From the NCBI GenBank assembly GCA_907163375.1, contig CAJQUW010014359.1, positions 620,001 through 684,000 of the forward strand: DNA of 64,000 nt, written 5' to 3'. Below, piece by piece: positions 41,861 to 52,437 of the stretch; positions within the stretch are counted from its first letter, which is position 1; each line of letters opens with the position of its first letter. The position numbers and the translations under genes were made by a program. This DNA comes from Prostheceraeus crozeri. Its lineage: Eukaryota > Platyhelminthes > Polycladida > Euryleptidae. A model generated the notes under the pieces. It ran no database searches, was not told where the DNA came from, and was given only the letters and a program-made list of their open reading frames with translations.

Positions 41861-43120
41861 CGCGTTGAAGTTTGTTAAAAACAACTTAAGAACCACAATG
41901 AACCAGGACCGTCTAAATGACTTTGATGATGGTCTGCAGAAGCAGCAGCTCGAAACCCCAAGCTATATCACTGGCCGCTTGGGGGGTACTTTTTGGGATC
42001 ATTTGCTGGAGGGTCGCAAAAGCTTTTTTTCCGTGCCGCGCGAAATCTATCAAAAAAGCAGCTCTTGTGTGGTCTCTAATATGCCTATCTACATTTACCC
42101 GTATTTTTATTGCGAGTTTAAAAAAAAACTAGGCCTACAAGAGAAGAAAATGATTGTAGGTATTGCAGCTGTGTTTTTCAAGACTTGTCTTTTACTTCAA
42201 GTTGTAAAGTTGTTTTTTCTACATTGTAGGTAGAAAGCATTGAAATACACTTGATTACACATAGTGTTAGTACCCTTGCATATCAGCAACATTAGGCCTA
42301 TACAATTACAAGTGTGCAAGCTGCTTTTATGAAACATTTCAAATGTAATGCATTGCAGTTTACATGTAGAGGCCTATACCGGTAGGCTACATGTGTATTG
42401 CCGGGGGTATATATACACATAATGTGTGACGTTTGCTTGTACATGTACGGTATAATACACACAGAAATTTCTATTCTCGTTTTTATTGCTAGATCTAACA
42501 ATGTAAGTTCATAGCTTATCCCAAGTTTGTGCTTGTGCCATGAAATCGAAAGACGATTGATGAAATCCATGATACCATGCGATAGATTTTTTTAGAAAAT
42601 CATTTTTGTTGACGTGTAGTTTACCCTCAAACCATAATTTTTTTTTTTCATGAACTCTAGCACTAGCACCAAAATTGTTTTATTTTTTTTTTTTTTTGTG
42701 TGCAGATCAGACAAAACTTATGAATCCATGCATGCCAACAGAATTTTCTAGAATCATTTTTTTTGTAAACGGTAATTTTATGTTATCATATTTTTACTTT
42801 TTATTTTTAGCTTAATACTTCACTTCACACATATTTATTTTACTTTTTTTTTCATCCTCGTTATTGTTTTCTTGATCATATGAAACACATGCACTGCACC
42901 ACTTCCTTGTTTAGGCATACACAGTGATATTGTGTCTGCATGTAGACCTATGTCTTTTAACAGCATCTGCTTTTTTGAATTGTTTTCGATCCACACCACC
43001 AGATTTTGTGAAGAAGTACCAGATTATTATACTCAAGTAGGTAGAGTGTTTCCTTGTCAATCGTGTTTTTCGAAGTTGAATTGTTAAATAGCTGAGTTTC
43101 AGATATCTCCAAAGCGGTGT

Positions 43121-43470
43121 GTTGTCTACGTGTATCACGTAATTTTTCAGAGATAATGAAATATAAAACTTGTTTATCTTAACTCTGTTGCTATCACTTT
43201 AAACAGTGTAAAAGGGAGAATGAATGAATTAGAATTCAACAATCAGAATAGCAAGAAATAGAAAATTCAAAATATGTTCAAACCTACAGGCAATGTTGTC
43301 TACGTGTAGTAACGTATTTTTTCAGAGATAATCGAAATAAAAACTTGTTTATCTTATCTCTGTTGATTATCACTTTAACAATTGGTTTAAAAGGGAGAAT
43401 GAATGAATTAGAATTCAACAATCAGAATAGCAAGAAATAGAAAATTCAAAATATGTTCAAACCTACAGGC
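43121..43470. repeat. Two tandem ~175-bp copies
   Basis: Both copies start GTTGTCTACGTGTA (43121, 43295) and end AACCTACAGGC. The second halves, from AAAAGGGAGAATG, are identical, while the first halves differ by small indels. Near the right end of the hAT. Confidence 0.85.
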
Positions 43471-44380
43471 CCATGGGGGTTGACAGCAAGGGTCACGGTC
43501 ACGGGTGAAAGTCAATGGTGTGGCGTGGACCCATAAACTTATCAGCAATGATGTCACAAAAATGGGCCTGCTCAAGTTTTTGCGGCGCACGACGCCCCTG
43601 AGTATGATACATCTGTCAAAGTTGACTGCTTGCTATACAACATTGGTTCTTGTTCTATGTATTACTAGAACTGCAAAATGTAACAGTATATTGTGATTGA
43701 CAACGCTACGTCGCATTCTTCAATCGAAAATTATAGTTTCAAAACCAGAATACTCCGGATTACGCATTCTCAGGATGGCTCCCTTGCGCCCTATTGAACT
43801 ATTGAATACATCTAGTCATCACTGAAGAAGTCAGTTTAAAAATGACCTGAGAGCCCAAATGACGGAAATTTTCAATGGCTCAGATAGTCTCAACTAAACT
43901 GACCAGACTTCGAGTGATTGAAACTATGCATGACATGGCAGTGAGAGCATGTGAACAATACTACAATCTGATCATGTGCAACGACTACGCCGATGTTGTG
44001 GACAATAGACTTACAATGCACAATACAGTGTTTATCCTAGTCTTCATTTGGTGAGTTGATGAACACTTTTTGGATAAAATGATTCATTGTTATTGCATTT
44101 GATGATCCAATTTATTTATTTATTTATTCAACGCACAATTTTTGAGTTGCGTTATGTCAATGATGAATTCAAGGCCACTGAACGAAAATAAAAGTAAGAA
44201 GACAAAAACAATTACTGAGGGAAATAGCGACTGACAAGGGAAGTATTCAATGTACGTTTGAAAGAAAGGAGAGAAGACTGGCAGGTCACAGAAGTCGGCA
44301 ACGAGCTCCACGTGCGTGCGTGCTGCAGATAGGAAGGAACGATTTCCCATGAATCGGCGTGAGAATGGAACATACAGAAC

Positions 44381-46654
44381 CAGTGTTGTTTGATTTAAAT
44401 CACTTTGATTTTTATTTTACTTAGGTACAAAAAGTAAGTCTACTGTCGAACAAAAGTAGTAGTCTTTACTAATAGTGGTACGTCAGATAGAGATAAAACT
44501 ATTCATCATATCGATTAATATTCATTGCCAAGTAATATAGATGGTGTGGGCGTACATCTGCCAACCCAAAGGCAATCCCAAAAGCTTCAGATTCTCATGA
44601 TGGCTGGTCGAAAACTAGACGATATTTGGCTGAGCTTCGAACGTCAAACGAGCACTGGAAAGACAGGCTTTCGAGCTAAGTGTCTTAGGTGTGGAAAGAT
44701 GATGCAAGGACTTGTTGCTCACATAAAACAACATTACCACTCTTGTGTTCCAAAGATTTCACACAGCAAATCCGACGAATCCAGTGTTGTTGACATCTTG
44801 CAGTTGGAAAATGCACATGGATGTGCAACAATCAGTGCACACTCTTCTCTCCAATCCCAATCGAGCCTGCCCACAAGATCTAACACCAAGGAATCCACTA
44901 CCGACCACAGCAACATGAAATTTAAGAACAGGAATACTAGCACAATGCTGAACGACTTCATTCTAAAAACCTCCAGCGACAAAAAAGACGCTTTGGACAT
45001 GCATGTAGCTCGTTTTGTTTATGCACCGAACATTACTTTCAATGCAGTTGAACATCGAGTTCAAAAAGCTCATATCCATGTTGCGGCCCGGTTATCGACC
45101 ACCTTCTAGACATGATATAGGAGGAAAGTTGCTGGACGAAGTTCAGTCAAACCTAATGACCGAATCCTCGACTGAATTGGAAGACCAAACTGTTTCCATG
45201 GCTTTGGATGGGTGGAGCAACGTTCACAATGATCCAGCTATTTGTGCCTCTGTTATAACCTCCGATGGACATTTCTTCTGACCGAATCAATCGACACCAC
45301 AGGCAGCCCTCACAATTCAGACTACTTGTGTGATCTAGCATGTAAAGCTATCATTGACACAGAATCGAAATTCAATAGCAAAGTGCGCAGTTTTGTTACT
45401 GACAACGCTGCAAACATGCTCAAGATGAGGAAACAGTTGAGTGACAAGAGCGACGTTGTCACGTACGGGTGCTCTGCTCATTTTTTGAATTTATTGGCTA
45501 AAGACGTTGAGGTGCTGGTCTGCGAGAACGCATCATAACAGTTGTGAAATACTTTCGCAATTGCCAAATGCCTTCCGCTTTATATAGCCAAGCTGGAGGG
45601 AAGAAACTTGTGCTTCTTCAAGAGGTGAGATGGAACACTGTTTCAGATAGTCTTGATTCGTGTTTGAGTAACTGGCCCATATTGTTGCGAGTCTGTGAAG
45701 AACATCGCAACGTAATTGATGATGATATGATAAGAAATGTAACAATGTCTTGCATTGAAGCGAAATATCGAAGACTATTCCAACAGGATGAAACCAATAG
45801 CTGTGGCTTTGGACAAAATGCAAAGTAGTCAGTGCAAGATAAGTGATGCAGTTCAGATCTGGAAAGAGTTATATGAAACTCTCATGCAGACTCAGCCACA
45901 GGATGTGATAGAGAAAGTCAATCGACGAATGACTGAGGCTCTTACTCCACACCACTATCTTGCAAATATGATCGATCCTTGCTATCTAGGAAATAAATTA
46001 TCCGATTCTGATGTTGACGCTGCTATGAAACTATTGACTGACAAATATCCACCGCTGTGTGTGGCATCCGTCGTCAACCTTCGCGCCAGAGCGAAACCGT
46101 TCATGAACTACTTGTTCTCAGAAGAACTTTTAAAGAAGGTAACCCCGATAACTTGGTGGAAGTCACAGAACTTCGATGATGAAGTGATTGATTTTGTTGT
46201 TGCACTTCTCTCTGCTGTCAGTTCAAGTGCTGATATTGAACGAATCTTTTCTACCTACGGATTAGTCCACAATAAACTTCGCAACTAATGACAAGGCTGC
46301 CAAGGTCGTTTTTGTATAAAATATTGAACTCCTGTCGAAACTCCAAGACTCAGAATTATGACTTGCTTGTTTTCGTAGTCCTTGTTTGATTGAATATGAT
46401 CGATTTGATCCACCTGTAATTGGTGTTTGTCACAACTAGTACACAATCGTTTACCTAAATACACTGCTGTTTTTGATTGTGCCATGTTCGCTGTATTCTT
46501 CTAGAAACTACCAGACCAACACATCTCCACTAATGAACTAAAATATATATGAGATAGTGTCAATCAATTTGAAGAATATAGCCATGTTTTGATTTAAATC
46601 AAAAAAATCTGATTTTTGATTTTTTCAAAAAAATCATGATTTTTATCAACTTTG
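44381..46654. mobile_element. hAT element inserted in the LINE, perfect 8-bp TSD
   Basis: The left end CAGTGTTGTTTGATTTAAAT and the inverted right end CAAAGTTGATAAAAATCATG carry TTTGATTTAAATCA-type subterminal repeats on both sides. Flanks 44373-44380 and 46655-46662 are identical (TACAGAAC). Joining the two flanks restores the order of the LINE reading frame, which confirms the insertion. It carries its own decayed transposase. Confidence 0.92.
44598..46288 (+). pseudogene. hAT transposase with BED zinc finger, frameshifted
   Basis: The start MMAGRKLDDIWLSFERQ leads into a BED finger (AKCLRCGKMMQGLVAHIKQH, 44670-44740). Later pieces in changing frames are MLRPGYRPPSRHDIGGKLLD (45080), VSMALDGWSNVHNDPAIC (45200, first Asp), SFVTDNAANMLKM and YGCSAHFLNLLAKDVE (45390-45510), LQEVRWNTVSDSL (45620), and the hAT dimerisation end SSSADIERIFSTYGLVHNKL (46220-46285). 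At least four frameshifts break it. Order, length and end motifs are those of hAT transposases. Confidence 0.88.
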
Positions 46655-48221
46655 TACAGAACACAATGAGCTGCGGAGCCTAAGTGCTTGAGAGAAGCAA
46701 TCTCTGAAACACCGTGAAGGGACTTCGGCGATATAGGGAGGAGCAGAATGATTGAGACATTCGAAGCTGAGCACTGCAAGGCGAAACTGAATCCTTTCTT
46801 GAATGCGTAGTCAGTGGATGTCCTTCAGGATGGGATTGAATTGAGGGTGGTTAGAGGAATTGGCGAGAAGTGTTGCGGCAATGTTACGAGTGGTTTGGAG
46901 GCGATGATTCCCGATATTTGGGAGACCATCAAGCACAGACAAGCATTAATCTAGACGAGAGTGCACTAATGACACGACGAGCGATCGAAGGATAGGCATT
47001 GTGATTGGCGAATTGACCAGATTTGCCGAAGTGAGGCGAAGCAGTTCGAGACTTTGCTTGAAATGAACGCGGGCATGGACAAATGGGAGTCAAGATGCAC
47101 TTCTAAACAGCGAAGGATTTTGGAGGGAGCGATTAGGGTGGAGTCAACAGTGATTGCAGTTGAAGGGAGCTTGACTTTCTTGCGATTTGAAGAGCACCAC
47201 AGAACTTAAGACTTGGCGACGTTGATTCTAAGTTTGTTTACGCTCAACCACTGCTGGATGTCTTGAAAACAAAGCTCCATCCGCCGCGAGAGCTGGGAAG
47301 TGGCAGAAAGAGAGCGGGAGCTGTAGATGCTGCAGTTGTCTGCATAGGCGTGAGCTCGTAGGCCATGACGATCAATCAATTGAATGAGGTCGGCAGAGTA
47401 AAGGATGAAAAAAATGGACCTACCACTGATCCTTGAGGGATGCCATGAGCATTGGGAGATGGAGCTGACCAATTGCTAGGAATATCCGTGGGCAATTCCA
47501 CGCAGTCACGAACGAACTTTGCAGGATTTATTATTACATTTCTGATTGTCATTCCTAACCTATTGAACCGGTGATAATCATACTTTATTTGAATTGGCTG
47601 CAATATTCACTGTTTATGAAACACTAGCCAAACCGATGAAAAAAATGTGTATTTGATGGTTTAAAATACAATAGTTTGAGTGGTCACGAACGAACACAGA
47701 ACGACAAGACTTTTTCGAAAAAAATGTAGACGTTAATAACCTCCAAAGCTCTGGATTCTTCATCACGAAATTTGCTCTGATTGAATAGATTAGTATGCTA
47801 TTTGATCAACTTAAATGCTGAAAAGAAATCTAGAAACGTTTGATTACTAGCAGTTCATAAGTTTCGAGAAGTGCGGTCACGAACGAAAAGTCACGAACGA
47901 ACATTTTGTCCAACTTCATCAGAAAACATATTCGAAAAAGAAATCAGTCACAAACGCGCTCCATGCATTCCTTTGTATAAAGAAAAAGTTAATAAATCAT
48001 TTCGGAACATTTGCTTCGTGTCGGGCATCGAATATCTATTGGCATTCGTTTTTTTTGGCATGCAAGTTCATTCACGAAAGTTAGTCATACTGGCACAAAT
48101 TTACAAATAAACGACTTATGGCTAGGTACAATTTTGACTCACTTCAATGTCCTAGTTGCTTGTAAGTTATTCTCAAAGTTTCCAAGAGAGTGAAGTTTCT
48201 TGACTCACGAGTAATTCTATT

Positions 48222-48486
48222 TTTAGCAGTCCAGGGATTCCCATGATATTTCAAGACTGATTTAATCGATATGGAGACAGATGTACGTCTTAGGTGGAGA
48301 AACACACATCAACCATAATGTAAAGCTTTTTTAGTAGCCTTGGGCTTCCCATGACATGACTGATTAACGGAATGGGAGCAAATGTATGTATTGGGTAAAA
48401 GAAATAGGCTATTTTTAGTATCCAGGATTTTCCCATGAACATGGGTATAAGTTGTGCTATTTTTAGTAGTCGTGGGCGTCCCATGA
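48222..48486 (+). repeat. Four iterons before the transposase pseudogene
   Basis: A ~26-base motif close to TTTTAGTAG, four to five variable bases, GGGC-TCCCATGA occurs at 48222, 48329, 48413 and 48461. Spacing is irregular (107, 84, 48). These are likely transposase or regulatory binding sites. Confidence 0.6.
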
Positions 48487-48532
48487 ATATTTTTGACTGT
48501 GAAATATAAAACAATGGAAGATATATTTCAAT

Positions 48533-50500
48533 GTGATTCATGACCGAAAAATGGGCAAGACTCGAGCTGAAATCGCGAAGAAGTATCGTTCCACAAATTC
48601 ATCATATCTTTCCCGAGAAGTTGACCGGATGAGAGTGAGACGTTCAAATATGACCCAAGAAGAACTCGAACGTGATCGTGAGAAGGCTAAAGTAAGGATG
48701 AAAAATCTCCTAGAGAAGAGGAAGTTGAATGATTCCAACACGGTTTTCAAAACAAAAGCGGCCGAATCGAAGGCAAAACAGCGAGTGATCAATGCAATGC
48801 CACGTTCCCCACGTCACAGGAAAGTCATTGCACAAGCAATTGCTGAAGAATACCAAGTCTCCAGCAACTCGTCGTTCATTAAAGGGAAGAGAACATCTTT
48901 ATCAGAAAGCCACAAAGACACCATTGCCGATTTCTACGATCAGGATGAAATATCTCGTGTCTGTCCATGAACCAAAGACTATGTTACTGTGCGCGAAAAA
49001 GGCGAGAAGATGAAGGTTCAAAAGCGTTCGTTGATCTACACAGTTGGAGAGTGTTATCGAATGTTCGTAGAAAAACACGGCAAATTAGTTGGCAAGTCTC
49101 TCTTCTATAATGCCCGTCCCAAACACGTCATCCCTATTGGCAAAACTCCACACAACGTTTGCTGCTGTGTGCTTCATGAAAACTTTATGTGCTTGCTAAA
49201 TGCAGCCTCATCTGCGGGATTGATGACATTACCGTGTTATCATTCTAATTGGATTGTTGACAATGCACTGTGTCCTGATGCTAAGCCAGATTGCCTGAAG
49301 AACACATGCGACGAGTGTGCCAATGGTCAACGAATATCGGAGAACGCGATCGACCAGGATGTGGATTTGACTGTTACAGTCAAGAGATGGCAGAAAGGCT
49401 TCTCTGGCGAGACTATTGCTTGCCACGACACGATTATGTCAGCAATGGAAGTGAGTGAGGCATTCCAAGCTTTACTGCCACAGTTCCAGCTGCATCATCT
49501 ACTGAAAAGAAATCAACAAGCCATGTAACGCAAGGACAAAGAGTTGGCATCCTCAGAACGCGTACTGGTTCACTTTGACTTCAGTGAAAATGCAACATGT
49601 CCCTTCCAGGATGAGGTTCAGAGCGCCCACTGGTAGCAGAAGCAGTTGTCTTCGTTTGTTGTCTGCGTATTCAAGTTCAACGACTGCCCTAGCTGCCGTG
49701 TGATGGTCAGTGACCATCTGGATCACTCAAAACGATCAGTGTCTCATTATCTGCAGACAATCATTGAATCAACTGTCACATCGGAAGTGCAAGAACTGAT
49801 CTTCTGGAGTGACGGACCTGCATCCCAATTCAAGAACCGGTACACTGCCATGCTGCTGAATCATTTTGCGAGGAAGTATGGGCTGCAGATTACCTGGAAC
49901 TTCTTTGCGACGGCTCATGGTAAAGGGTGTGTTGACGGAGTCGGAGGTTCTGCAAAACGGATGGTTTGGGACTGTGTTCGCTCGAGACGTTACCAAGTGC
50001 AGAGTGCTCAACAGTTCGTTACCTGCCTCAACGAGTGCAACAGTAAAATTGTAGGCACGGTCGTGTCGTCCGGTGACATTGATTGTACTTATCACCAGTT
50101 ACAGAATATTCTTGAGAACGCGCCAAAGATGACCGGTGTTCAGACGGATCATCAGTGGATAGCCAAAGACAATCAGCAACTAATTCGACGGCCATTCTCA
50201 ATCGTCTACGCAGATTGTGATCCTCCATCCATTATCAACGAGGTTCGTGTCGGTGATCTGATCATCGCTAGTGTCAGCACAAGTCGTGGCACCACCAAGA
50301 ACGTCATCGGAATCATCCAATCTCTAGCTGATAATGATTATGAGGTGCAGTTTCTCAAGGAATGCTCGCAATCAATCTACATGATTTCTGATACAAGTGA
50401 TGTTGCATGGGTACAGAAATCTGACATTCGACCAGTGGAAGTATACTGTCTGTCAAAAGTCTTTGCACCCCTAAGATATTTGAAGTTTCAAGCTAATTAA
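48533..50500 (+). pseudogene. DDE-like transposase with three in-frame stops
   Basis: One frame runs about 655 codons with stops only at 48968, 49526 and 49634. The N-terminal part is basic and coiled (RTNMTQEELE-like, NMTQEELERDREKAKVRM). The middle has YTVGECYRMFVEKHGKLVGK, then KTPHNVCCCVLHENF. The putative catalytic part has HFDFSENATCPFQDEVQSAH, LIFWSDGPASQFKNRY, and NFFATAHGKGCVDGVGGSAK. This belongs to a widespread invertebrate family with FDFxEN, SDGxxxQ(F/Y)KN and HGKGxxDGxGG blocks, which I read as the Asp/Asp/Asp-or-Glu sites of an RNase H-fold transposase. I cannot name its superfamily with certainty. No frameshift is seen, only stops. The first stop follows a plausible native C-P and the frame resumes at once. 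Confidence 0.72.
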
Positions 50501-50671
50501 GTGGCAGTTTATTCTTAGCGAATGTCTCCAGTTTAATGTCTTATAATGCTTCACTTAGATAAAAACAATTTGGGTCATGACACGGAGTTAATTAGCTGTG
50601 AACACCATTCAGTGACAAGCGGTCGTAAGAATAAAAGTGCGGACAAGCGTCAACAAACGTAGTCAGCAATC

Positions 50672-51706
50672 ATGGCGACGCGTGAATTGAGCGAAGAAAA
50701 GCGGTGGCGTATTGTCACACTCAGTATTGATGCTAAGTGGTCTTACAATCGAATCGCCAGTCATTTGAATGTTCCAAAATCAACCGTTAGGTATCAAATT
50801 AAACGGTATAGGGAGACACATTCAGTGAAAGACAGAAACAGATCCGGCAGACCTTCAGTTCTTGCTGAAGACTCCTATTCTTTCATTACTTCCACAGCTG
50901 AAGCAAATCCGTTTGTAAGCATTCCAGAATTACAGAGACTTCTTCGTGAGAGGAATGTTCGAGTGTCCCAGTCATCAATAAGTAGACGCCTACATGATGC
51001 TTGTCTTCACAGCTTTCGTCCTTTCAGATTTCTTCCACTTAGCGATAGTCATAAGCTTGCACGTTTGCAATGGGCACGACAGCATCGCTCATGGTCGGCA
51101 CTTCAAGAATGGCGTCAAGTAATTTTCACTGATGAAAGTGTTTTCTGTCTCCGTCGTACTGATGGTCGCTTGAGGGTTTGGAGAAAGAGAAATACTCGGT
51201 ACGCAAACTTCGATGCAGTACAGACCCAAGAGCGGCGAGGTTTTGGTAGTGGTTCAGTAATGGTCTGGGCAGCTATCGCCTGGAACGGCAAATCTGATCT
51301 TGTGATGCCAAACGGTTCTGTGAACGGTGAAAAGTACCGTGAGATTTTGACCACCGTTGGTATTCCTTTTGGACTCAGTGTTATAGGTCCAGGGTTCCTT
51401 CTACAGGACGATAATGCTCGACCCCATCGCTGCCGTCTTCTTGAGACACTCCACCTCGAGAATCATGACTACACTCACATGGAGTGGCCGAGTCGCAGTC
51501 CCGACCTCAATCCTATTGAACATGTGTGGGACGAGCTTGGTAGGCGAATCTCAAAGCGACAAATTCGAAATATTGCTGATCTGAAATCTGCTCTGAAAGA
51601 TGAATGGTGCAGTATTCCTCAGAACTCCATTCGTCGTATCATTCGTTCGATGCGTTCACGCTGCGACAGTGTGATCGCAGCTCAAGGCGGTGCCACTAGG
51701 TACTGA
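50672..51706 (+). CDS. Tc1-like transposase, intact
   Basis: This is a 344-residue transposase of normal Tc1 length with no breaks. The N-terminal paired-type helix-turn-helix (WSYNRIASHLNVPKSTVRYQ) is followed by GRPS and a second DNA-binding module (FVSIPELQRLLRERNVRVSQ). The catalytic triad is visible: D in VIFTDESVF, D in LLQDDNARPH, E in SPDLNPIEHVWDELG. I count 35 residues between the second Asp and the Glu, one more than the DD34E of classic Tc1. It cuts and pastes at TA. The right element end is probably the GACGGGCAG at 52014 followed by TA; inverted it reads CTGCCCGTCAAAAGTC. I could not find the matching left end, so the copy may be incomplete. It sits just after the transposase pseudogene. 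Confidence 0.9.
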   Translation: MATRELSEEKRWRIVTLSIDAKWSYNRIASHLNVPKSTVRYQIKRYRETHSVKDRNRSGRPSVLAEDSYSFITSTAEANPFVSIPELQRLLRERNVRVSQSSISRRLHDACLHSFRPFRFLPLSDSHKLARLQWARQHRSWSALQEWRQVIFTDESVFCLRRTDGRLRVWRKRNTRYANFDAVQTQERRGFGSGSVMVWAAIAWNGKSDLVMPNGSVNGEKYREILTTVGIPFGLSVIGPGFLLQDDNARPHRCRLLETLHLENHDYTHMEWPSRSPDLNPIEHVWDELGRRISKRQIRNIADLKSALKDEWCSIPQNSIRRIIRSMRSRCDSVIAAQGGATRY

Positions 51707-52437
51707 TGACATTATACAGAGTTTGTTGTATAAAATGTATATAATTGTAAATATGTTCAGTATCAGTATGCTTGTATGTTACGTTTCATTTCTATTAAAA
51801 TGGAAATTGGTAGCATTTCGCAGTTTTTTATTCTCTTATTACATTTTTTGGGAAGAAATTATAGGCGATCCACACATATTGCAGTAACTAAAGTTGGACA
51901 AATCTGTCCACATTCACGACTTCTACCTCTGAAAGCTATTATATACACGTAATAAAGTATGAAAACATTGAAAACGCTATTTTTCTGAGGGGTGCAAAGA
52001 CTTTTGACGGGCAGTATAGATTACACAATAGACAGTCATGATCGGTATATTTTTTCATCTCCTCCGAAGTGACCATGAAACATTTTATATTTTCCTGTTG
52101 CATATAGGCCTATTCAATATTTTTTAAGCTCTCCTGAATTGATATAGTGTCCTCTTTGTTACCTGAAAGGTGTTTTCATAGCTTTTTCCTAGTTCAAGTT
52201 TGCGGGATGGGATAATTGTGAAGTTGTGGTCATGTCGCGAACGAAAATAATACCACAGCCACGAACGAACACTCATCTCTTTTCTTCCGACGGTCGTAAA
52301 TATTAACCCCTCATAATCAAATTTCAGTCGAAGGTCACGGTAGCCTAGGGCATCATTTACATATGCATAAATTTGTGCTAGATAAAATTGATCTAGTAGA
52401 AGATAGAAAAATAGTAGATATCTGGTCACGAACGAAC

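Larger units (their letters stand above)
40069..43600. mobile_element. 3.5-kb hAT element with perfect TSD
   Basis: The left end CAGTGGCGTCGTGCCATTGA and the inverted right end CAGGGGCGTCGTGCGCCGCA share GGCGTCGTGC, and both lead into CTGCTCAAG. Flanks 40061-40068 and 43601-43608 are identical (AGTATGAT). It contains a decayed transposase (40225-41380), two internal tandem duplications and about 1.5 kb of AT-rich DNA with homopolymers. It shares its terminal family with the element at 18735. Confidence 0.9.
44109..47505 (-). mobile_element. CR1/L2-type LINE fragment, split by a hAT insertion
   Basis: The minus strand reads, from right to left, HGIPQGSVVGP (about 47440), then LRAHAYADNCSIYSS (the YADD box, mutated to YADN), then QFRLAVLSFECLNHSAPPYI (about 46760). 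After the hAT at 44381-46654 it resumes with LYVPFSRRFMGNRSFLSAAR to FQTYIEYFPCQSLF (44350-44200). These are consecutive parts of a non-LTR reverse transcriptase and its tail. The 3' end has an (ATTT)n tail at 44109. Frameshifts and the YADN change make it dead. The 5' part is lost or displaced at about 47505, where a different element starts. Confidence 0.8.
47506..52437. mobile_element. Composite element with direct TCACGAACGAAC repeats
   Basis: TCACGAACGAAC occurs at 47506, 47684 and 47891, with a variant at 47877, on the left. On the right it occurs at 52426, with variants at about 52235 and 52258. All are in the same orientation. Between them lie iterons (48222-48486), a DDE-like transposase pseudogene and a Tc1-like insertion. 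I read the repeats as subterminal sites of one element. True ends, inverted repeats and target duplications were not found, so the limits are approximate. Confidence 0.45.
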
